DNA from: Desulfobulbaceae bacterium
Lineage (GTDB): Bacteria > Desulfobacterota > Desulfobulbia > Desulfobulbales > Desulfurivibrionaceae
Length of the DNA: 32,257 bases
Assembly: GCA_003557565.1 (NCBI GenBank)
Contig: PWOG01000004.1
Location: 1-32,257, forward strand
Direction of reading: 5' to 3'
Shown here piece after piece: positions 15,303 through 23,423 of the stretch; position 1 is the stretch's first letter, and each line of letters starts with the position of its first letter. The translations under genes and the position numbers were made by a program. The notes beneath the pieces were generated by a model that had not been told where the DNA came from, searched no databases, and saw only the letters and a list, made by a program, of their open reading frames with translations.

Positions 15303-16199
15303 ATGGATCTGCATCGGTTGGAAGTATTTTGCCGGGTCGTTGAATTTAAGAGCTTTACCAAAGCGGCCGAGGCGGCATTTCTTTCCCAGCCCACGGTGAG
15401 TGAACATATCCGCAGCCTGGAGGAAACCCTGGGGGTCAAGCTGGTTGACCGGCTGGGCCGCGAGGTTTTACCCACCCCGGCGGGCAAAATTCTCTACGAC
15501 TACTCCCGACAGATTATACGCCTGCGCAATGAGGCGGTGGAGGCCATGGAAAATTACAGCGGCCGTCATGCCGGGCATCTTTGGGTCGCTGCCAGCACCA
15601 TTCCCGGCACCTATCTGCTGCCGGAGTTGATCGGAGAGTTTAAGAAACGCTACCCCGAGGTGCTGGTCACCATCAAGATCACCAACTCCCGCCAAGCGGC
15701 CGAGCAGGTGATCAAAGGGGATTGCGAATTCGGCGTGGTGGGCGCCCGCTGGAACGAGGCGGTGCTGGAGTGGGAACCGCTGTTTGCAGACGAACTGACC
15801 CTGGTGGTCCGCCATGATCACCCCTGGGCCGCCCGGGGCGCAATCGAACCGGCGGAACTGGCCCAGGCTCCCTTCATCGACCGTGAACGGGAATCGGGCA
15901 CCCGCAAAGTGATGCACCAAATTCTCCACCGCCACGGCCTGGATCCGGGCAAACTGCGGGTGATCGCCGAGATGGGCAGCACCGAAGCGGTTTTACAGAG
16001 TGTCAAGGCCGGCATCGGGGTGGCGATTATCTCCCGTCAGGCGATCCGGGGTGAACTGTCCTGCGGTTCCCTGGCCGAGGTAACCATCGAAGGAATAACC
16101 TTCACCCGCCCCTTCTACCTGGTTCGCCGCAAGAAGCGCCAGCCCTCCCCCATCGCCACCCTTTTTCTCGACTTTCTCAAAAGCGGCGGTCAATCATAG
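15303..16199 (+). CDS. LysR-family transcriptional regulator, type found in selenium-using sulfate reducers
   Basis: The protein has 298 residues, the usual LysR size. The winged HTH occupies residues 1-60 (LEVFCRVVEFKSFTKAAEAAFLS, then QPTVSEHIRSLEE), followed by the linker helix and an effector-binding domain from about 90 (GHLWVAASTIPGTYLLPELI). The N-terminal and STIPGTYLLPELIG segments resemble a LysR subfamily I recall as selenium metabolism-associated in Desulfo-type genomes. That label is from memory, not a search. It starts 50 bases after the giant kinase, with no strong ribosome-binding site. The following rhodanese and TVP38-FeS genes are on the same strand after 156 bases and are the likeliest targets. 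The effector is unknown; a sulfur or selenium species is a guess. Confidence 0.88.
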   Translation: MDLHRLEVFCRVVEFKSFTKAAEAAFLSQPTVSEHIRSLEETLGVKLVDRLGREVLPTPAGKILYDYSRQIIRLRNEAVEAMENYSGRHAGHLWVAASTIPGTYLLPELIGEFKKRYPEVLVTIKITNSRQAAEQVIKGDCEFGVVGARWNEAVLEWEPLFADELTLVVRHDHPWAARGAIEPAELAQAPFIDRERESGTRKVMHQILHRHGLDPGKLRVIAEMGSTEAVLQSVKAGIGVAIISRQAIRGELSCGSLAEVTIEGITFTRPFYLVRRKKRQPSPIATLFLDFLKSGGQS

Positions 16200-16355
16200 A
16201 TTTTACCGATATCTAATCATCGTTTTCATCAATACTAACAATTGGACTTTCGCCTCCGGCAAGGCTATCTTCACCGGCAAATAAAAGCTGGCCGGCGGTA
16301 AGATCACCGATCCCGCGGCCGTGGTCTGCCAATATTGTGCCAAGGAGGATGGTCG

Positions 16356-16793
16356 ATGTTCAAGTATGTAATGATGGTTGGGGCGTTGGTGCTGGTCCTG
16401 GGGCTTGTTTCCGCCCAGGCTTTTTTCTCCCTTTTCGGAGACGGTTACCAATACATCAGCGCCGACGAGCTTAATGAGCGTCTGCAGGCCGGCGACGCCA
16501 TGGTGCTGCTCGATATCTGCCCGGCCGACAAGTTCGCCGAGGGCCATATTCCAGGCTCCATTGAAACCAACGCCTACCCCACCAAGACCGCCGAGCAACG
16601 GGCACGGCTGAACAAAGGCCTGGAGGCAATGCGGGCCGGCGAGGAAGACATCATTATCATCTGCCCCGGCGGCGGGGGCGGAGCCAAGCGCACCGTCGAC
16701 TATTATGAATCAAAGGGGATCGATGAAAAGCGGATGTACATCCTGGAAGACGGTCTGCGCCAGTGGCCCCACGAAAAAGCGCCCAAGTCCTGA
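16356..16793 (+). CDS. Exported rhodanese-domain protein with atypical active-site loop
   Basis: I chose ATG 16356 because AAGGAGGA (16342-16349) lies 6 bases upstream; it gives 145 residues with a signal sequence or membrane anchor (MFKYVMMVGALVLVLGLVSAQAF). The single rhodanese domain has LLDICPADKFAEGHIPGSI and a catalytic Cys at 103 in IICPGGGGGAKRTVDYY. Rhodaneses carry a sulfane sulfur, or selenium in some cases, on this Cys as a persulfide. The loop CPGGGGGA lacks the Arg common in CRxGxR loops, so substrate preference may differ. A second Cys (C55) lies in the domain's DxR/DxC position. It ends 4 bases before the TVP38-FeS gene, so the two are co-transcribed. It should act on the periplasmic face. 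Confidence 0.85.
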   Translation: MFKYVMMVGALVLVLGLVSAQAFFSLFGDGYQYISADELNERLQAGDAMVLLDICPADKFAEGHIPGSIETNAYPTKTAEQRARLNKGLEAMRAGEEDIIIICPGGGGGAKRTVDYYESKGIDEKRMYILEDGLRQWPHEKAPKS

Positions 16794-16797
16794 TTAA

Positions 16798-18714
16798 ATG
16801 GCCTCGATAAATCGCCAAAAAAGCGCCCTGGCCCTGGCAGTTGCCTTGCTGGCCGGGGCTTTTTTCTGGTTCGACCTGCATCACCACCTTACCCTGGAGC
16901 AGATCCGGGGCTACCAGGAGCAGGCCGAGCAATTCTACGGGCAGCGGCCATTGATGGCCATCGCCGCTTTCGCCGGGATCTACCTGCTGGTGGTGGCGCT
17001 CAACCTGCCGGGGGGCGCCCTGCTGGGCCTGCTGGCCGGGGCGGTATTCGGCGTACTGGTGGGTACCGTGGTGGTCTCTTTTGCCAGCACCATCGCCGCC
17101 ACCACTGCCTGCGCCCTGTGCCGCTATCTTTTCCGCGACCTGGTCCAGGGCCGTTTCCCCGATGCCCTGGCCACCGTGGACAAGGGAATATCCCGCGAGG
17201 GTGCCTTTTATCTGTTCTCCCTGCGCCTGATTCCGGTGGTGCCCTTTTTTGTGATCAACCTGGTAATGGGCCTCACCGCCATACCCCTGCGCACTTTTTA
17301 CTGGGTTTCACAGCTTGGTATGCTGCCGGGCACCTTCGTTTACGTCAATGCCGGCAGCGAGCTGGGTCGCCTGAGCTCCACCGGAGAAATCTTTTCTCCC
17401 CGGCTGTTGCTGGCCTTCGCCCTGCTCGGCCTGCTGCCGCTGATTGCGGGCCGGCTGCTGACCTGGTATCGTAAATCGCCGGAACAAAAAGACCGGAAGG
17501 CGAATAACAGGCAGGACCAAGCGACGACACCAACCCCCATGACATCATCTTCCCAAGTACCGATCACAGCGGCTGCCAACCTTGCCGCCCCAAGCAATCA
17601 CGAGTCCCCCCCTGATGGCAGCGGCCAAGGAATACCCAGTAGCCGCTTACTGGCCGACAACTGCACCCGCTGCGGGGTCTGCGCCACCCGCTGCGCCTTT
17701 TTAAAGGAGCACGGCACCCCCGGCGAGATCGCCGCCGCCTGGAGAGCCGGCCAAACCACGGCCGATCCCTTTGCCTGCAGCCTTTGCCACCTCTGCACGG
17801 CGGTGTGCCCGGAAAAACTGGAGCCGGGTGGTTTTTTTCTCCATCTCCGCCGCCTGGCCGCCGACCGGGCCGATTTTGATCTTCGCCCCTACCGGCCCAT
17901 TCTGACCTATGAACGCCTGGGCGCCTCCGCTCTGTTCGCCGCCGAGGCCCTGCCCAGCGGCTGCGACACCGTGTTTTTCCCCGGCTGCAGCCTGCCGGGC
18001 ACCCGTCCCGGCAGCACCTGGCACCTTTTTCGCCGACTGCAGGAGCTGGTCCCCTCCCTGGGGATGATACTCAACTGCTGCCATAAGCCCTCCCACGACC
18101 TGGGTCGCCAGCAGTACTTTTCCGATCGTTTCCAGGCCTTGCAGCAGCACCTGTGGCAACGGGGAATCCGCCGGGTCCTGGTGGCCTGTCCCAACTGCTA
18201 CAAGGTTTTCCTGCAGTACGGCGGCGAGCTGCGGGTTAAAAGCGCCTGGGAACTGCTGGCAGCAAACGACGGGCCGGGTCCGGAAGCCTCCGCCAACTCC
18301 AGGGTCACCATCCATGATCCCTGCCCCATGCGCCACCAGCCTGAGCTGCAGCAGGCGGTGCGCCGCCTGGCCGCCAAACACGGCCTGGAAATAAAGGAGA
18401 TGCGTTCAACGAAAGACCGCACTCTCTGCTGCGGTGAAGGCGGGGCGGTGGGCCTGGTGCGCCCCGACCTGGCCGCCAACTGGGGAGCCCAACGACAAAA
18501 ACAGGCGGAAGGCCGGCCGGTATTGACCTACTGCGCCGGTTGCGCCGGTTTTCTCAAAAGAGCCGGCATGTCGACCATCCACCTGGCCGACCTGCTGGCC
18601 GACCCCGAAAAGGCCCGGAGCGGCAACTCTCCGGTGGCCACCACTCCCCGGACCTACCTCAACCGCCTGCTCTTTAAACTACGCCTGAAACACCGGCTGC
18701 GCAAACCCGGCTGA
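16798..18714 (+). CDS. TVP38/TMEM64 (VTT) membrane protein fused to 4Fe-4S/CCG-domain (LutA/HdrD-type) reductase
   Basis: The protein has 638 residues in two parts. Residues 1-225 are a TVP38/DedA-like membrane domain with about five to six hydrophobic segments (LNLPGGALLGLLAGAVFG; RLIPVVPFFVINLVMGLT). After a Ser/Pro/Thr-rich linker (about 230-285) comes a cytoplasmic-type module. It has CTRCGVCATRC from 289 and CSLCHLCTAVCP from 327, forming two [4Fe-4S] clusters. Two cysteine-rich CCG segments follow: FFPGCSLPG, NCCHKPSHD and CPNCYK, then HDPCPMRH, LCCGEGG and CAGCAG. CCG domains bind special clusters in heterodisulfide reductase HdrD and in lactate-oxidation protein LutA/GlpC. A fusion to a TVP38 transporter suggests transfer of electrons to, or reduction of, a substrate at the membrane. 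Substrate unknown; the rhodanese partner points to sulfur or selenium chemistry. Confidence 0.9.
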   Translation: MASINRQKSALALAVALLAGAFFWFDLHHHLTLEQIRGYQEQAEQFYGQRPLMAIAAFAGIYLLVVALNLPGGALLGLLAGAVFGVLVGTVVVSFASTIAATTACALCRYLFRDLVQGRFPDALATVDKGISREGAFYLFSLRLIPVVPFFVINLVMGLTAIPLRTFYWVSQLGMLPGTFVYVNAGSELGRLSSTGEIFSPRLLLAFALLGLLPLIAGRLLTWYRKSPEQKDRKANNRQDQATTPTPMTSSSQVPITAAANLAAPSNHESPPDGSGQGIPSSRLLADNCTRCGVCATRCAFLKEHGTPGEIAAAWRAGQTTADPFACSLCHLCTAVCPEKLEPGGFFLHLRRLAADRADFDLRPYRPILTYERLGASALFAAEALPSGCDTVFFPGCSLPGTRPGSTWHLFRRLQELVPSLGMILNCCHKPSHDLGRQQYFSDRFQALQQHLWQRGIRRVLVACPNCYKVFLQYGGELRVKSAWELLAANDGPGPEASANSRVTIHDPCPMRHQPELQQAVRRLAAKHGLEIKEMRSTKDRTLCCGEGGAVGLVRPDLAANWGAQRQKQAEGRPVLTYCAGCAGFLKRAGMSTIHLADLLADPEKARSGNSPVATTPRTYLNRLLFKLRLKHRLRKPG

Positions 18715-18725
18715 TCCGGCTTCAA

Positions 18726-18784
18726 TGCCGCCAAACCTTGACCGGCCCACCTTCCCCGGGCACTTATATGGTTTGCTGGCGGCA
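18726..18784. terminator. Hairpin between convergent genes
   Basis: TGCCGCC-AAACC (18726-18737) pairs with GGTTT...GGCGGCA (18770-18784), leaving a 3-base bulge and a loop of about 32 bases. It fills the gap between the TVP38-FeS gene and the oppositely oriented flavoprotein gene, so it may end both transcripts. There is no T-run, so this is not a classical intrinsic terminator. Confidence 0.35.
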
Positions 18785-18786
18785 GC

Positions 18787-19995
18787 TCAAACGAACCGGC
18801 CCGCGGCATGGCCGGAAGACCAGGCCCACTGGAGATTGTAGCCGCCAAGCTGGCCGGTTACATCCATTACCTCACCGATGAAAAACAGGCCCGGACAGGT
18901 TCTGGCTTCCATGGTCTTGGATGACAGGGCACGGGTATCGACCCCGCCCAGAGTTACTTCCGCCTTGGCATATCCCTGGGTACCCGACGGCATGATCCGC
19001 CAGTCCGCCAGAGTAGCGGCAATCGTCTGCAACTCGGCGGGGGAAAAGCGATGCATGGCTCTGGTCCAGCCATGGAGCTGGCACCAGGCGTGGGCAAACC
19101 GGCGCGGCAGGCGCCGGGCCAAAATATTGGGCAGCTGCGCCCGTTCGTGGGCCAGGGAAAGCAGCCAGTCGACAATGTCGCCATCAGGCAGCAGATTGAT
19201 GCTCAGCGGGGCCGGCTTGCCGGGGCGATAAGCCTGCCGCTGCCAGTAACTGGAGACCTGGAGCACCACCGGGCCGGATAACCCCCGGTGGGTAATCAGC
19301 ATCGCCTCCCGAAAACAGCCACCGGCGCAGCTGGCCTCCACCTCCAGGGAAGCACCGGCCAGGGGCTGCAAACGCTTCAGGGTGTCGGGGGGCAAGGCCA
19401 GGGGGACCAAGCCGGGACGGGGCTCCACCAAAGGCAGTTCAAACTGCTCGGCCAGCCGGTAGCCAAAGGGCGTGGCCCCGATGGCGGGCATGGCCAGGCC
19501 GCCGGTGGCAACCACCAGGCTCTGACAGCGCCACCGCTCCCGGGAGGTTTTAACTTCGAACCGCTCCGCTCCGAAGTCACCTCGCCGCACCGCTTCCACC
19601 TTCCGCGGCAGCGCCCACTGCACCCTGCCGGCCGCGCACTCGGCCCGCAGCATCTCGATAATTTCCCGGGAAGATTCGTTGCAAAACAGACGCCCCTGCT
19701 CCCGCTCGTGGTAGTTGATACCGTAGCGTTCGACCAGGGCAATGAAATCGGCGGCGCTGAAACGGGCCAGAGCGGAACGGACGAAATGCGGGTTTTGGGA
19801 AAGGTAGTTCTCCGGCCCCAGAAAACGGTTGGTGAAGTTGCAGCGCCCGCCACCGGAAACCCCGACCTTACCCGCCGGTTCGCCGGCATGGTCGATCAAC
19901 AGAACCGTGCGCCCGCGCTGCCCGGCCCGGGCTGCACACATCAGACCGGCGGCCCCCGCACCGATAATGATCACGTCAAATCTTCTATCTTCCAC
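18787..19995 (-). CDS. BaiN/HI0933-family NAD(P)/FAD-dependent oxidoreductase
   Basis: The protein has 402 residues, full length for the HI0933/BaiN family (COG2081). The FAD dinucleotide-binding motif GAGAAG is at 12-17, and the family signature SGGGRCNFTN is at 47-56. The C-terminal FAD contact is seen in TCPGLFFIGEVMDVTGQLGGYN. Most members are uncharacterised flavoproteins; BaiN was linked to bile-acid dehydroxylation. The start is GTG (19995) with no good ribosome-binding site, but no in-frame ATG precedes the FAD motif. It converges on the LysR/rhodanese/TVP38-FeS group rather than belonging to its transcript, so a shared pathway is only suggested by position. Confidence 0.9.
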   Translation of the reverse strand: MEDRRFDVIIIGAGAAGLMCAARAGQRGRTVLLIDHAGEPAGKVGVSGGGRCNFTNRFLGPENYLSQNPHFVRSALARFSAADFIALVERYGINYHEREQGRLFCNESSREIIEMLRAECAAGRVQWALPRKVEAVRRGDFGAERFEVKTSRERWRCQSLVVATGGLAMPAIGATPFGYRLAEQFELPLVEPRPGLVPLALPPDTLKRLQPLAGASLEVEASCAGGCFREAMLITHRGLSGPVVLQVSSYWQRQAYRPGKPAPLSINLLPDGDIVDWLLSLAHERAQLPNILARRLPRRFAHAWCQLHGWTRAMHRFSPAELQTIAATLADWRIMPSGTQGYAKAEVTLGGVDTRALSSKTMEARTCPGLFFIGEVMDVTGQLGGYNLQWAWSSGHAAGRFV

Positions 19996-20143
19996 GTTGC
20001 AAAACCAAGTATTTAAGTTCCCGGTTCAAAGGTTTCAGTTAAAAACCCTGTTTAACGTATTCTGAAAAAATTGGCCTGATCTTTTCAGAGCTTCATAACA
20101 AGAGGCCGTCAACAACCGTGCTGCTTTTTCGTCCTGATTTGAT

Positions 20144-20500
20144 TTGACAATCAATCGGAAGTTCCTGAAAATAGAGAAGCAGCTTTTGTACAACGGCAGC
20201 CACGGCTGTGACGGGGAGCGGTTGCAGCAATCTTCTTCGGATGCGGAGACTGTCGAGCGCGGCAGGCAGTTGTACCGGCAACACTGCCTTGTCTGTCACG
20301 ACCCTGAAAGCCGGGAGCTCGCGGCCGGCCACGGCCACAAAGAGATTCTTCAGCGGGAAGAATTGCCGGTAAGCGGCCGGCCGGCCACTCCGGAAAATGT
20401 CGTCCGGGTGCTGCGCCAGCCCTATGATGCCATGCCCTCTTTCGCCTGGCTCACCGACGAACAGGTGGAAGATCTGCTGGCCTACCTTAACACCATTTAA
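20144..20500 (+). CDS. Small mono-haem cytochrome c, N-terminal export signal not visible
   Basis: The frame opens at TTG 20144 and gives up to 118 residues. A haem-binding CLVCH is at 48-52 (ERGRQLYRQHCLVCHDP), and the probable axial Met is M97 in YDAMPSFAWLTDEQVEDLLAYL, the normal end of a class I cytochrome c. Haem attachment occurs in the periplasm, so a signal peptide is expected, but the N-terminus (MTINRKFLKIEKQLLYNGSHG) is hydrophilic. No in-frame ATG precedes the haem site, and no ribosome-binding site is seen. In the next frame, RSSFCTTAATAVTGSGCS resembles part of a lipobox and stops just before SSSD of the coding frame, so an upstream frameshift or a decayed 5' end is possible. 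The cytochrome domain is certain; the gene's integrity is not. Confidence 0.7.
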   Translation: MTINRKFLKIEKQLLYNGSHGCDGERLQQSSSDAETVERGRQLYRQHCLVCHDPESRELAAGHGHKEILQREELPVSGRPATPENVVRVLRQPYDAMPSFAWLTDEQVEDLLAYLNTI

Positions 20501-20510
20501 GGAAAAACCT

Positions 20511-20539
20511 GGCCTTTGTCCCTGGTCGGGACCAAAGCC
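20511..20539 (+). terminator. Hairpin after the cytochrome c gene, terminator candidate
   Basis: GGCCTTTGTCCC and GGGACCAAAGCC pair over 12 positions with two mismatches around a 5-base loop TGGTC. The hairpin starts 11 bases after the stop codon and is followed by ATTTTCG, a short T-run. It is the best intrinsic-terminator candidate on the plus strand of this region. Confidence 0.5.
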
Positions 20540-20579
20540 ATTTTCGATGCCTCGGAAAAAAACATGAAGGTGACGGCCC

Positions 20580-21275
20580 ATGGCTTTTAAAACCACCCTG
20601 GCGCACATGCTGGTGCTCAATTATCCCCTGCCGCCCGCTCAGGTTGCCTCCATGATCCCGCCGCCACTGGAACTGGACATCCATGACGGCGCAGCCTGGC
20701 TCAGCCTGCTTGCCTTCGAGCAACAGCAGTTTGCCCCATTAGGCCAGCTGGGGCCCAGGTTTTCTTTTCACCAGATCAATTATCGGACCTACGTGAAATG
20801 CTCGGGACAGCGGGGGGTTTACTTTTTCCGAATGGATTTGGACAGCGGCTGGCTGGCCCGCACGTGCCGGGTGCTTTTCGGCATGCCTGCCCAAAAGCAA
20901 CAGATTAAACTGCATACCGCCACCACCGGCGACGACCGGTACCACCTGTGGGAGCTTCGATCGCCGGAGCTTGAAATTTCGGCCCACAACACCGATAAGC
21001 TCGCCGCCGATTGCGCCTGGTTTCTGGCGCCAACCAAGGGTTTCTTCGCCCACCGAAACGGCACCGTGCGCCATTTTGAAGTCGCCCGGCCGCCAATGGT
21101 CCCCCATGCCGCTGCGGTCAAGGTAAGACGCGGCGATTTTCTTCGGCACATGGGAATAAGCGAAGCAACCGCACCGTTTTCGGCCTGCCTGATTGAGCGC
21201 AGTGCGTTCGCCATCGAGGATTTTCCGCCCACGGTCGCCTTGTGCCGACAATGGATGTCTTTGACACCGACCTGA
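20580..21275 (+). CDS. DUF2071 (YqjF-like) family protein
   Basis: The protein has 231 residues. An AAGGTG about 8 bases upstream supports the ATG at 20580. The sequence follows the DUF2071/COG3361 pattern: LNYPLPPAQVASMIPPPLELDIHDG near the N-terminus, then AWLSLLAFEQQQF, FHQINYRTYVK, GVYFFRMDLDSGWLA and an FLAPTKGFFAHRNGTVRHFEVARP region. The fold is thought to resemble acetoacetate decarboxylase, but the family lacks an assigned reaction. No signal peptide or membrane span is visible, so it is probably cytoplasmic. It converges on the transketolase gene and follows a terminator-like hairpin, so it is probably transcribed on its own. Confidence 0.82.
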   Translation: MAFKTTLAHMLVLNYPLPPAQVASMIPPPLELDIHDGAAWLSLLAFEQQQFAPLGQLGPRFSFHQINYRTYVKCSGQRGVYFFRMDLDSGWLARTCRVLFGMPAQKQQIKLHTATTGDDRYHLWELRSPELEISAHNTDKLAADCAWFLAPTKGFFAHRNGTVRHFEVARPPMVPHAAAVKVRRGDFLRHMGISEATAPFSACLIERSAFAIEDFPPTVALCRQWMSLTPT

Positions 21276-21308
21276 ATGGGTAATCTCAAGTCAAAATCTC
21301 ACGCACCA

Positions 21309-23159
21309 TCAACTTCCGGCAATGGCCCGCGCCCGGTGGGCAATAGCTCCCCGGGAGATTTCTTCATAGTCGAGCAGTTCATCCGGTTTACCACTCTTTG
21401 GTTTCTTACCCACCGCCAGTTTATAAACCGGCACTGCAACCGTGGCCAGGGCGCTCTGCACCGCTTCCCCCAGCCCGCCTTCGGCATAATGGTCCTCCAC
21501 CGTAATGATGGCCCGGGTTTCACCGGCCGCTTTTAGCAGGATCTCTCTGTCCAGGGGTTTGATGCTGTACATATCCAGCACCCGAAGGTTGATCCCCTCC
21601 TGTTTCAGCTCTTCATGGGCGGCCAGGGCTTCAAACAAGGTAATGCCGGCAGTCGCCACCGTCAGCATGTCCCTGTCGCTGCTTCTGAGCACCTTGCTGC
21701 CGCCGATGGAAAAATGCTCTTGGGGACCATAAAGAATGGGAGTGGCGGCACGGGTGGCCCGCAGGTAGACAAGTCCCCGATGACGGGCCGCCGCTTCGAC
21801 CAATCGCTCCATCGCCGTGGCGTCGGCCGGGTAGAGCACCACCGAGTCGACAATGGCCCGGAACATGGCGAGATCTTCCAATCCCATCTGGGATGGACCG
21901 TCCTCGCCGATGGAAACCCCGGCGTGGGAACCCACCAGCTTGAGGTTGGCCTCTGAATACTGTCCCATTCTGATCTGGTCATAAGCCCGGGTCAAAAAGG
22001 CGGCAAAGGTGGAAACAAAGGGCAGCTTGCCGCGCAGGGCCAGACCCTGGGCCGCTCCCACCATGTTCTGCTCGGCTACATACATCTCAAAAAAACGTTC
22101 CGGAAAGGCCTCCTTGAAAACCTCCGCGGCGGTGGAATTGCTTACTTCCGCATCCAGGCTGACCAGCCCGGGAAAGCCAGGGCCCAGCCGCTTGAGAGCG
22201 TTGCCGAATGCCTTGCGGGTGGCCACCGGTTGATCGGCAGGATAGTCAAGGGGGGCGATCTCCGCCGCCGAACCAGGCTCCGGCTCGATTCTCTCCGGAG
22301 TTTTGATCTCCCCCCGCACCGAACAGTCAACCCGGCCCAGTTGCTGGAGGGCCTGTTGGTAATCATCCGGGGAGAGAGTCTTGCCGTGCCAGCCGTCCCG
22401 GTTTTCCATAACGGCCACACCTTTGCCCTTTAGCGTCCGGGCGATGATCATCACCGGCCGGCCCGCTGCCTGCCGGGCCTGCTCGTAAGCCGTCAGGATG
22501 TCCGGATAAGAATGACCGTCGATCACCATGGTCCGCCAGCCAAAGGCTTCCAGCCTGAGCTTATAAGCCTGCAGATCGTGACCATACATGGTCTCGCCCC
22601 GCTGACCCAGCCGATTGACGTCGATTATCCCGATAAGATTGTCCAGCTCGTAACGGGCGGCCAGTTGGATCGCCTCCCACTGAGAGCCCTCGGCCATCTC
22701 GCTGTCGCCGAGCAGGACATAAGTACAGCAGGGCAGTTTATCCAGGTATCTGGCATTAAGGGCCATACCCAGGCCGATTGACAGCCCCTGGCCGAGGGAG
22801 CCGGTGGCCGCCTCGGCATAAGGAAAGGACGCCGTGGGATGGCCTTCCAGGGGGCTGCCGAACTGCCGGTAAGTAAGCATCTCCTCCTCGGAGAGCCGGC
22901 CCGCCGCCAGCCAGAGGGCATAAAACAGGGGCGAGGCATGCCCTTTGGAAAAGATCAACCGGTCGTTGTTGGGATAATCGGGCCGGTCGGGGTCGTAGCG
23001 GAAGCCGCCGCCAAAAAACAGCCCGGTCATCAGGTCGGTGGCGGAAAGCGATGAGCTCGGGTGCCCCGAACCAGCCCGGGTGGTGGCGGCCAGAATGTAA
23101 TAGCGGACCATGGCGGCCAGCTTCTGCAGCTTCTCAATCTGTTCCTGTCCTTGAGTCAT
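21309..23159 (-). CDS. tkt: Transketolase, full-length, short (animal-type) form
   Basis: The protein has 616 residues from ATG 23159, supported by AAGGAGCG 6 bases upstream; a TTG one codon earlier is less likely. The N-terminal TPP-binding half has GSGHPSSSLSATDLM, SKGHASPLFY, EGHPT and the TPP motif GDSEMAEGSQ...DVNRLGQ. The central pyrimidine-binding domain has the catalytic Glu segment MYVAEQNMVGAAQGLA and FAAFLTRAYDQIRM. The C-terminal transketolase domain ends with TVEDHYAEGGLGEAVQS. Length and motifs fit the shorter transketolases of animals and some bacteria and archaea rather than the roughly 660-residue E. coli TktA. It transfers two-carbon ketol units in the pentose phosphate pathway. 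It is a single gene, with an inverted repeat in its leader. Confidence 0.95.
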   Translation of the reverse strand: MTQGQEQIEKLQKLAAMVRYYILAATTRAGSGHPSSSLSATDLMTGLFFGGGFRYDPDRPDYPNNDRLIFSKGHASPLFYALWLAAGRLSEEEMLTYRQFGSPLEGHPTASFPYAEAATGSLGQGLSIGLGMALNARYLDKLPCCTYVLLGDSEMAEGSQWEAIQLAARYELDNLIGIIDVNRLGQRGETMYGHDLQAYKLRLEAFGWRTMVIDGHSYPDILTAYEQARQAAGRPVMIIARTLKGKGVAVMENRDGWHGKTLSPDDYQQALQQLGRVDCSVRGEIKTPERIEPEPGSAAEIAPLDYPADQPVATRKAFGNALKRLGPGFPGLVSLDAEVSNSTAAEVFKEAFPERFFEMYVAEQNMVGAAQGLALRGKLPFVSTFAAFLTRAYDQIRMGQYSEANLKLVGSHAGVSIGEDGPSQMGLEDLAMFRAIVDSVVLYPADATAMERLVEAAARHRGLVYLRATRAATPILYGPQEHFSIGGSKVLRSSDRDMLTVATAGITLFEALAAHEELKQEGINLRVLDMYSIKPLDREILLKAAGETRAIITVEDHYAEGGLGEAVQSALATVAVPVYKLAVGKKPKSGKPDELLDYEEISRGAIAHRARAIAGS

Positions 23160-23181
23160 CAAACGCTCCTTCCCGGCACTC

Positions 23182-23229
23182 GTGATCGCTTATGGGACTA
23201 TTCCTGAGCTTGGTCCCGCCATTGATCAC
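23182..23229. promoter_or_regulatory. Inverted repeat in the transketolase leader
   Basis: GTGATC...GGGAC (23182-23198) is mirrored by GTCCC...GATCAC (23213-23229), with a 14-base centre. It ends about 23 bases before the transketolase ATG (minus strand), where an operator or RNA hairpin could control it. On the minus strand TAAGCGATCAC within it equals 11 bases of the repeat terminus near 4537, which may be chance. Confidence 0.4.
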
Positions 23230-23423
23230 CAGCCGGCTTGCCGAATTTTTCCGGGATGGTTTCCAAATCAGGTTATCAGAAATCTGCTTGACAATCAGGT
23301 TTTTTATAAAAGATGCTTAAACAGTGAGTTGCCCTCGTAACCGGATAATCCACCGTGGTGAGCTTGCGGGCAAAAACCCGCCAGATGCCGTTTATTCAAT
23401 ACAAGGACGGGAGAGACGGAAAA

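Noticed and set aside
23288..23310. TTGACA followed by TATAAA upstream of the exported cytochrome c
   Set aside because: The two boxes are only 11 bases apart, too close for a sigma-70 promoter; no better-spaced partner was found.
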